From Linyphia triangularis (taxonomy: Eukaryota > Arthropoda > Arachnida > Araneae > Linyphiidae), in contig OZ021732.1 of the NCBI GenBank assembly GCA_963978545.1, positions 62,410,714 to 62,474,713 on the forward strand: 64,000 nucleotides of DNA, read 5' to 3'. Every line of letters starts with the position of its first letter. Within the stretch, counting starts at the first letter, position 1. The position numbers were made by a program, and so were the translations under genes. Positions 55,836 through 64,000 of this stretch are shown piece by piece. Under the pieces are notes generated by a model. That model was given only the letters and a program-made list of their open reading frames with translations. It made no database searches and had not been told where the DNA came from.

Positions 55836-58239
55836 CACACGTTTGCAAAAAGCATATGACAACAGGAGGTCTATACCTCGACTGGTGTACATCTCAATTG
55901 GAACTCAGGCACAGGTGTCGTTGAACCACAGGAGTAACATGTACCGAAATGAGGTCTATACCCCATTGGCACAAATCAGGCACATCTGGAAGCTGAAAAC
56001 CATTTCAAGATTTGGTCTATACCTTGTCTTGAAAGTAGACTGCACGGACCGACGCTGGTGTTGTTCCACATCACAGAATCTGGAAGCCAGCAAGGGCAGT
56101 CAGAAACGCTCGTCCACATCATATCCGGGCCAGCCGGATGGCGGGTGGACGAAGGGATCACTACTCGTCAGCTAGATTCCCGTCGCTGGCTGTTTGTCGA
56201 CCCCCTAGGACTCCGTGGGTGGCTGCATGGGTTGCTGGTCTCTGATGTGGGAAATTGTGCTCCTGTAATCCTCGAATGTGGTGTGTGAAACAGGCCTGGG
56301 TTGGGTTCCTGGATGTATGTTGCTTGGATGCTGTACTGTAGATCATCCCTCTTTCTGGTCAGCTCAGTCATGCGACGGTCAGTCTGTATTGCATGTCCTC
56401 TAGTCATCTGGTTGTCTGAAGCTCGGGCACAAGCGAAAGCTTTGGAAGAGAGCAAGAGGTGGACCGGCTTATGTAACGGCTTGTCATCCTTCAGGAAAAA
56501 ATGGATCCCGGTACGTCTCTGGGCTGTGATTCTGCTCCCTCATCACTCCGGTAGGTCCTCATCATCTCGGGAGTAGGATTCCACTGTCAGACTCAATTGT
56601 CAATGCATAGGCAAGAACTGGGCCTATAAATTACTAAGACTCTCTCTCTCGAACTGTTATTGTCTATCAGTTATATAAAACTTCATTAATAGTAAAGTCC
56701 AAATTTTCATGTCATCAAGTAACCCAAATTAATTACTAATTATTTCTGAATAATACGCGCACAAAAAAATCACTTTGTTTTTCTCTTTAATTTACAATTC
56801 AATCTTTCAGATTTTTCTCTGTAAAGAGAAAAAAAAAAACCTTCCTCATTCACCTCAAGAAAAAAAATTCATTTCCTAAATTACCATGTATTTTTTTCTA
56901 CTTATACTTTTTTTTTCTTCAAAAAAAAATTCACAAACGCGCAAAAAGAAAAAAAAAATCAAAATACACATACATTAATATAGCAACTGTGTTTCAATAA
57001 GTGCCTCTCTCGATTTTTCTCATAAATTTAAACAAACGATTCACCCCCTTTGATGCATTCTATGGACGAGAAAAAAGAAACCAACTTTAAACAGAACGCA
57101 AAAAAAGCTGCCTGCATTCGCGAGAAGAGGAAATCGAAACCAGTTCTTTACCATGGCCATCTTCTAACCTGGTCACTTCAACTATAACTAGTTCGCCAGC
57201 CTGTGGCACAGTGGCTTCTCTAACCAAAACGAGGAATCCTAGGTACCGGTTTAGCCTCACGACCAAACATCTGTACTGAACTGAAAAGCTAAATTGTTTG
57301 GGTGATACGATTTTTTTTTTCCCAGCTTCACGACTCACGTCTCACGTGGGAGAAAAGAAATGGATTCTTTAAAAATATAAAGGCGGTAAACGTTGCATTT
57401 CCGTTTTTATTAATATGACTGAATTGATTTCATGTACTTTAACCCTATTCCTTATAGGATCGCAGCGGAAAATTTTTTTTCTAATCCAATGATTATAATC
57501 AATTTTTATTTCAGAAATCGACCCCTTAGCGACAATATTTATTACTGTCACAAAACAATTGTACTATATCATTGTATTTTTTTTTTTTTAACCTGTTTGA
57601 AAAAATGTATTGTTTGCCCTTTCTTACTGTATAATTTAAAGAGATTTTTCTACCTTCTTTGATATTTCAGCTACCCCTTTAATTTTTTTTTTTTTTTTTT
57701 TTTTTAAAGAACGGCAAAGGACAACCAAGCGTTAATACATTCCCTTTCTAGGCATCAATCAATGGTCCTTGATTGAAATAACACAATTTTATAAAAATGC
57801 TTATTTATCTGTCAAATCAAATCATGCATTTCATTTTTAATATTTCCATATTGTTAATATTCGTTTTAATCCACAAGTGCTCCATCGCTAAACGAAGCCA
57901 TCGGAAATCTATGCCAAAGTAGTTTTATAGCAACCCCAAAAAAGAAAAAAGGCCCCCCCAAAAGAGGGTGTGGCTTTCCGTAATCACTTGCCTCCCCTCC
58001 TAAAAAGAAGGTGAGATATTTTGCAATGTTTGTAAACAGACTGGTTTTGTGTGTTATGATCGTTTGTGTCTGTTTTTTTTTTCTTTTGTTTTTTTGTAAA
58101 ATGTTACAAAAAATCCTTATTTATTTATTTTTACCAGTGTTTTGTAATTTTATGAATATATCTCTTGATTTCTTGACACCTACCAACATTTTTATTTAAT
58201 TTTGTATTTAATATTGCTATCAAATACTCCGTTTTGCTC
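55836..58239 (-). other. Gypsy element 2 region between pol and 3' LTR, no firm gene
   Basis: The right part (56640-58239) is AT-rich with homopolymers. The left part (55840-56590) is less AT-rich, and GGTCTATACC recurs at about 55869, 55952 and 56015 on the plus strand (first and second preceded by GA or AG). On the minus strand, 56455-56168 is open and encodes a polar segment with RRMTELTRKRDDLQYSIQ, possibly a short coiled-coil accessory product. No envelope gene is recognisable. Confidence 0.4.
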
Positions 58240-61200
58240 TTAAACGGCATTTCTACATTTCTTTGTGGGCCTGGGTCTTAAAAAATACGGATTTACACTT
58301 TTTTCCCTTTGTTTTTGCTTTGGGCATTTTTTAATTCGAGCGACGGATATTTTTTTGTTAACTAACCCATCGGCTATCGAAATAACGTGCGGGGAATGTA
58401 CGTATGTTACGCTATAAGGACCTGTAAACCTTTTTTTTTATAAAACGTCCCGTAGTTTTAATGTAGACCTGATCCCCGACAGAAAATTTTCTTTTTACAG
58501 ATTTCATCTGATTCCTTTTACATCTTGTATTTTTTTTCTGTATTAGATTTTTATGAACAGTTTGATAGACGCCATCCATCACTTTTTTTGTTCTAGCTAT
58601 GTATAACGGAATTGCTAATTGATCATCGTTTTCCTGTACCTTATAATTATCAAAAATATGAGGTATTTTTCGTCCGAAAAACACGTGATAGGGAGAGAAT
58701 GAAATTTCTGAATGAGTACTGCTGTTATAAAATGCCTTGTGCAACATAATTTTTAATTCCAAGTTTGGAATTTCTTCGTCTAAAGCATATATTGTTGTCT
58801 TTATGCTGCGATGACAGGCTTCGATTACATTTTCATACGGAGCATACGGCAAAGAGTGCATAATTTTAATTCCCAATGCTGTATTTAAATATTCCCATAT
58901 TGCCGATTTAAACTGTGTTCCCCAATCTGAGAATATTTTGTTGACCTTCCCATAAGTTGTAAAATAAGTCAGAATTTTCTCTGCTATGGTTTCTGCCTTA
59001 ATATTAGATATGATATAAATTTCGAGGAATTTACTATACGCATCTAACAAAGTAATTAAATACTTTCCGCACCGGAGTGGTCCTACAATGTCTACATACA
59101 ATAAATCTCCAGGAAACTTACCATGATGCGTTATGCCATGAGGAATATGCCTTTGTCTTCCCGTTTTGAATATATTGCATTTATCGCAATTTCCAATGAA
59201 GTCAGAGTAAAGATTTTTCCAAAAAAAATTTCTCTTTAAAAATTCATAACATTTATGCAACCCGAAGTGCGTTTTATGGACTAATTTAAGGGCATTCTCT
59301 TGTAAGGATTGTGGTAAGACGACCGTTTCATTATAAACCCACTTTTGAGTTCATTTTTCATTTTGATAACGCATTTGATCAAATTTGATTCCTGGTCTAT
59401 AAAGAAATCTCCTGTGCGCTTTTTTAAAAGATTCTTAGTCCCTAAGTCCTCTCTCAGTTCGATGAGATGTATATCTTTTAACTGTTCACTCAGAATTAAA
59501 CCATCTGATAATTCAGCCTTAACATTAATTTGATTTTTGTTTGAATCGACAGTCAAAATATTAACATTTTTGCTAACCCTTTCATTAATAACTAAGTCCT
59601 CCGAAGAATTTTCCCTCAGGACCTCATTGCGTGATAGAAAATCTGCCAAAACATTTTTCTTTCCTGCTATATGCTTAACTGTGAAATTAAAATTTTGCAA
59701 ATATAATAACCAGTTACATACAATTGAAGTTGGATTTTGCAACTTTTTGTGGTATTCTAATGGTTTGTGATCTGTCAAAACTACAAAATGATTGAACAAA
59801 TAATTTCTAAAATGTTTTATTGACTCTACGATACTGAACAATTCAAGTTTTATACTTGGATATTTGGCTTGAGCAGAAGTCAAACGTCTTGAAAAATAAG
59901 AAACTGGTCTTAGCTCCCCGTTAATTTTATGAGCTAGAATACTGCTTATAGAATAAGCAGATGCGTCAGTGTTTAGATAGAACTTCTTGGTTATATCGGG
60001 TTGGATCAAAAATGGTTTCTCAAAGAATTTCTGCTGCAAATTCTTAAATGCTTGCTCACATTCAGTTGTCCATTTAAATTTCTTATTTTTACCTGTCATA
60101 CATTCCAAGACCCCTGATAATGTAGAATAATCTTTAATCATATGGCGGTAAAATCCTGCAACTCCTAGGAAACGTTTTAATTGCCTCACAGTATTTGGAA
60201 CTGGAAATCCAATAATTTTGTTCAAATTTTTATCTATTGGAGAAACCCCTTTTTGAGAAATATTATAACCCAAAAAATCTATCTCTGTTTGTGCAAATCT
60301 ACACCTTTTTGGCGATAAAGTTAAATTGAACCTTTTTAGTGTACAAAATACTCTTTCAAGTCTCTCTATCATCTGTTCAAAATCATTTCCGCCCACTAAT
60401 AAATCGTCAAGGTACCAGTAAACTCCTGGTCCAACATCCCTGAAACACTCATTCATTAATGAAATGAAAAATGCAGGAGAATTCACAAAACCGTAACACA
60501 ATCTAGAAAAACTATAATTACCAAAAATTGTTGTGAAAGCCAATTTTTCCCGCATTTCTTCAGGTACACGGATTTGCCAAAAAGCCTGTTGAAGGTCACA
60601 TGAACACCAAAGTTTATTCCCACTGAGTTCATTAATTATGTCACTGATTTTTGGTGGATAAATTGGAACCTTAACTACTTTAGAATTTAATAACCTCATA
60701 TCGAGAGCTGTTCTATAGCTCGGTTTTATCCCTTTTGCAGCATCACTTATGGTCTCTCTGCTACGTTTCCTTACCAATAACATGGGGGCAGCGTAATTGG
60801 AGGTAGATTCGGAAATTATACCTGTTTCTAATAGTTCGGAAATAATTCTCTTTGCCTCGGGTCTCAAAGCTATCGGAATGGGATAGGGATGGCAAGCCAC
60901 GGGTAAATCATTGAGCATCTGAATGCTTGGTTGGATCGCGTCTGTTTCACCTAAAGTCTTCAGACTTGAAGAAAATACATCTGTATAATTTTGCAAGAGA
61001 TCTTCCAAGTCAACTTTATCAGTTCCTGATAAATGGGATAATTCAAAATCCTGAATATTAAATTCTTGTTTTCGCAATTGTATTGTCTCTTCAGAGGCCG
61101 TAATTAAATTAACCCTCTCACTGTCTATTGAATTGCTATTTGTTGGAAGCTCAATGTTTTCCTCAAAATCCAAATGTATGGTACCCAATTTCATATGCTT

Positions 61201-61932
61201 ATTCAAAGTTAACTTGTCTGTCTCCAAATTGGTAATTACTGTACAGATTCCGTTATCTGTTGTGTTAGAAATTGAAGGTTGTAAATCCCATTTATTGTGC
61301 AATATTTTTGGCTCAAACATAACCTCGGTATCATTTGGAATCGTATTTTTTCCCAAAACTAATTCTATTACCTGTGTTTCTCCTGGGTTTAGAGTAACTT
61401 TCCGTTTTAAAGAAACTGGATATTCTTCAATTTGTAATAAATTTAGGCTGTTTTCATGGCCTTCTAAAAGTGGTACCTTAGCATTTTTTATTTTTAGTGT
61501 CTTTTTCTCAAAATTAATGTGTACCAAATGTTTTTGAAAAAGATCATAACCCAAAATAGCTTTATACGTGTCAGGAAAAGGTTCTTTTGCAACAAAAAAA
61601 TCATGACAGAGGTTCTGATTGCCAATTTTTAAATTTATGGTAACGCATGCTACGTATTCAACTTTTGATCCTGTCATTGTTAAAATTTGGCAATGCCTAG
61701 CAATGTATTTCAATTTCTGTACTGTTTTTACCTTTTCAAATACTGTAGGACAAAGTATACTGATAGAACTTCCGCTGTCAATTAAAGTTTTGAATTTCGT
61801 GCCTGTCATAATAACTTCAATCATTGGTAAATTTGCCCCTTTATCTGTATTTACATTTGACAGTACCTCTTTGGGTGTTGTTTGGCAGTTAGAAAGATTG
61901 TTTGGGTTGGGAGGAACGGACGAATTCAACAC
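58240..61932 (-). pseudogene. Gypsy element 2 Pol polyprotein with two frameshifts
   Basis: The frame is open from the slippery site at 61956-61962. Domains are protease (LIDSGSSISIL), reverse transcriptase (TALDMRLLN, then the catalytic YLDDLLVGG), RNase H (NTDASAYSISS), the integrase zinc region (H...CDKC) and a core with DIVGPL, FSDWGTQF and ENVIEACHR supplying D, D and E. One frameshift lies near 59345, between RNase H and integrase. A second is in an A-run at about 58433-58440, after which the integrase C-terminal part (FTGPYSVTYV) continues to a stop at 58240. The catalytic residues are all preserved, so the breaks are recent or, for the homopolymer, possibly a sequencing error. Confidence 0.85.
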
Positions 61933-63059
61933 TAATTCGCCTCCCCCGCTCTCGGTAAAAAAGAATTGGATTCTGCAGATAAACGGCTCTGATTATTTTG
62001 AACTGGCCGAGTTGTTTCCTCTGTTGGAACATTTTGTCTATGCTCATAATTATTGGCCTCATGATTTTCATCAGCGTTTTCCCGCCTATCATTATATCTT
62101 CTCTGAAAATTGTGGCGACCCCCTCTATATCCTGTTCCGCGTCTATTATTCGACTTTGAACCCTGAATATCTCGATATACGGAGCACGTTTTGGCCCAGT
62201 GCGAAGATGCTCCACACAGCATGCAAAATTTGTCTCTTTTAGTTTGTTCCCCACGCAAATTATTTATCTCTAAAGTCAATTGCGAAATTTTTCTTTCCAA
62301 ATCATTTGCCTCATGAATGGGATCATTGCTTGCGCTTTGCGAATACAATGCATTAACTCGTAGTTTAGTGACGGTGTCTAGAGCTGTTTGTGAATTTTTT
62401 GCTACTTCAATTGCTTCTTGAAATGTTTTTGGGTTACTTTTGAGTACGTCTTTTTGTAAGCTTGGCAAAAGAGCGCTAGTGAATTGCGATAACCTGAGAC
62501 GGTCTATAACATCTTTGGTTTGCCCAGTTACCGACGATTCTGACTCACCTAGATATTTGTTAGAAATCATAATTAATCTATGAGCGAAGTTTTTAACAGA
62601 TTCGTTTTCTCTCATGCGACAATTTGCGAACTGCATCTGTAATTCACCCAAACTAGGCTCCTCCGAAAAGAAATCAACCAATTTTTCTTTTATCACCTCG
62701 TAATCCCTTGAATTAGATAATTCTGCATCTGAAAGCAGAAATCTTAATGCCTGACCCCTCAAACGACTTTTTAAAATTGTAACTTTCTCGGTTGGCGTCC
62801 ATTGTGCCAATTCACCTACATCATCAAATTGCTTAAAGAAGAATTTTGTATCCTCTGTATCACCGTCAAAAAAAGAAGTCAATAGAGCTATTCCATTAAT
62901 ATTTGGCTTTGATCTAATAGTATCATACGGGTTATTTATTTGTGCATTTGCTAGTGGTAGCTCATTAACAGACTGCCTTGTTGCAGCTGATCTGCTCTGA
63001 TCGCGATTTTGCACCCGATCAGGTATGCGCCTATTACCTCTTCGACGTGTTAGTACCAT
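61932..63059 (-). CDS. Gypsy element 2 Gag (375 aa) with CCHC knuckle
   Basis: ATG at 63059, stop TAG at 61934-61932. The capsid-like helical region is at residues about 50-230 (FFDGDTEDTKFFFKQFDDV, then RLRGQALRFLL and a LPSLQKDVL block). A nucleocapsid knuckle CMLCGASSHWAKTC lies at about 281-294, followed by a basic, Arg/Asn-rich tail. The layout resembles the gag of element 1, but that one lacks the knuckle. Eight codons before the stop is the slippery TTTTTTA. Confidence 0.9.
   Translation of the reverse strand: MVLTRRRGNRRIPDRVQNRDQSRSAATRQSVNELPLANAQINNPYDTIRSKPNINGIALLTSFFDGDTEDTKFFFKQFDDVGELAQWTPTEKVTILKSRLRGQALRFLLSDAELSNSRDYEVIKEKLVDFFSEEPSLGELQMQFANCRMRENESVKNFAHRLIMISNKYLGESESSVTGQTKDVIDRLRLSQFTSALLPSLQKDVLKSNPKTFQEAIEVAKNSQTALDTVTKLRVNALYSQSASNDPIHEANDLERKISQLTLEINNLRGEQTKRDKFCMLCGASSHWAKTCSVYRDIQGSKSNNRRGTGYRGGRHNFQRRYNDRRENADENHEANNYEHRQNVPTEETTRPVQNNQSRLSAESNSFLPRAGEAN
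61956..61962 (-). promoter_or_regulatory. -1 ribosomal frameshift heptamer TTTTTTA in gypsy element 2 gag
   Basis: In the gag frame the bases read T TTT TTA, then seven sense codons and TAG. This satisfies X XXY YYZ and is the same heptamer class as used by lentiviruses. The -1 frame is open from here into pol without a stop. Stem-loop potential downstream was not assessed. Confidence 0.75.
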
Positions 63060-63364
63060 TATAAATCAAAGACACAATTCTAATACTAAACAAATATCAC
63101 TTTTTTTTCGGAACTCTTTAAAAAAAACACCAAAATGCAATTTTAAAATCCTTAACTAGCAAGCAATTTCATCAAACAAGAGACACCAATAAACACAGTC
63201 GCTACACAAATACAATCATTTAAAGTACTAGTATGTACTTTGTAATTCATCCTAATGAATCCCTTTTTCATTAACTCCTACACAAAAAATTAAATTTAAT
63301 GCGAAGCATGCTGTCTTTCTTAGGCAAATCAGATTAGTATCAGTCACCAAAAAAAAATGTGACT
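63060..63364 (-). other. Gypsy element 2 leader
   Basis: The untranslated leader between primer binding site and gag start is AT-rich and without an open frame of note. Confidence 0.6.
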
Positions 63365-63381
63365 GACTGGACTTGGCACCA
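63365..63381 (-). other. Primer binding site of gypsy element 2
   Basis: The minus strand reads TGGTGCCAAGTCCAGTC, five bases after the LTR end. It would pair with a tRNA ending ...GGACTTGGCACCA. I did not assign the tRNA; it is clearly different from the tRNA-Leu-type site at 30748. Confidence 0.65.
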
Positions 63382-63386
63382 AAATA

Positions 63387-64000
63387 TGTGGTAAAGGCAC
63401 AGTGATAAATTAGTTCGTATAGTGGATTTCGTAGTATTTTAAAACACCAGATATTATACCATCCAAATTTGCCATAAATTAAAGTCAAAGGAATGACAGC
63501 AGCTTGAACAAGAGTTAAATACAATTCATTTAATCAACAAATGGGTCACAGATTACAAGTAATTCGGACTTACCCGGATAGTGGTCACAGCTACACGACC
63601 CAACATGGTCGGAAGTAGATCAAATTAAGTTTGATTTTACTAAGAAGCAGGACTATGTCCCTCAGTCTAAAGATAGTGTTGGAACTAAGAGAGCTGGGAG
63701 CGAAGTGGTTTAAAATCTGAAAAGTCAATTCTCCTCATTGCTTTTCAAAATTACTCTAAGGTCCAGCATTGGTGGCATCATCGAGAGGTGTGTCATATTC
63801 CCTCTATTGGTGATTTCCAAGAGTGAAGGTGGCACAAAAAACACGCCCTTGTTCTCTGGTTGGTAGGTCGGTAGGTCTTTTGTTGTGACCCGCGAGGGGG
63901 ACCCTAAATTCGTAAAAACCATCAGAAGTGTCCAAAAGGGGCGCCAATGTCCAGCTATGTCTGGCTTCCAAGACAACTGGATTTATTATCCATTCTTCTG
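63387..64000 (-). repeat. 5' LTR of gypsy element 2 (cut by window end)
   Basis: 614 bp identical to 55061-55674 except at three positions; about 148 bp are expected beyond the window. Confidence 0.9.

Larger units (their letters stand above)
55061..64000 (-). mobile_element. Ty3/gypsy LTR retrotransposon 2, inserted in the leader of element 1 (right end beyond window)
   Basis: The 3' LTR is 55061-55822; the 5' LTR starts at 63387 and would end near 64148. The parts from 5' to 3' (right to left) are the LTR, PBS (63365-63381), gag (63059-61932), frameshift heptamer (61956-61962), pol (to 58240), a 2.4 kb region without a firm gene, the polypurine tract (55823-55835) and the LTR. The two LTRs differ at 3 of 614 comparable bases, with no indels, so the insertion is recent. 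The five bases left of it are CGGTA; the matching duplication on the right is outside the window. Confidence 0.9.

Noticed and set aside
61619..62242. Plus-strand 207-codon frame across the gag/pol junction of element 2
   Set aside because: It is antisense to well-supported gag and protease coding sequence and shows no family features.

Overview
The window is an AT-rich, intron-bearing animal genome segment, most likely arthropod and, by impression of its transposon proteins, chelicerate (spider-like). Coding density is very low and nearly every recognisable protein belongs to a transposable element. There are no bacterial or organellar features. The only host gene I can support is a carboxylesterase/cholinesterase-like gene on the minus strand. 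Its first exon (11664 to 11091) and second exon (4928 to 4620) are joined by a 6.2 kb phase-1 intron. The nucleophile serine is replaced by glycine, so this looks like a non-catalytic esterase-fold protein.

Layout. 1-1250 is a decayed plus-strand copy of an uncharacterised arthropod transposon protein. 4.6-11.7 kb is the esterase gene. Its intron holds a Tc1-like element (5290-9672) split by a hAT-like insertion (6459-9343), which contains a palindromic repeat split by a tRNA-derived SINE (8001-8176). 12.5-27 kb is repeat-rich non-coding DNA: a Jockey/R1-like relic, two copies of a MITE with 8-bp target duplications, a long dispersed repeat with a local triplication, and SINEs. 27.0-30.2 kb is a mariner-like relic split by a Buster-type hAT element. 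30.4-35.0 kb is a plus-strand Ty3/gypsy relic whose gag is split by a 2.5 kb DNA transposon with an exact 8-bp target duplication. That transposon carries the same uncharacterised protein family seen at 1-1250, and is itself split by a SINE.

36.8-39.5 kb (minus) is a frameshifted envelope-type glycoprotein precursor with a bunyavirus-like Gn/Gc layout. 40.2-45.5 kb is a full-length non-LTR retrotransposon (plus) bounded by a 12-bp target duplication and broken by a single TAG codon. 49.75-55.0 kb (minus) is a Ty3/gypsy element with intact gag and pol. A second, younger Ty3/gypsy element (55061 to beyond the window end) is inserted 26 bp upstream of that gag. Its two LTRs differ at 3 of 614 comparable bases. 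Both minus-strand gypsy elements have a canonical -1 frameshift heptamer in the gag frame just before the gag stop (TTTAAAC and TTTTTTA), with pol open in the -1 frame.

The main value of the window is its insertion stratigraphy. Target duplications let many nested insertions be delimited to the base, and one of them gives borders (long terminal inverted repeats plus an 8-bp duplication) to a transposon family whose protein I know only as uncharacterised.
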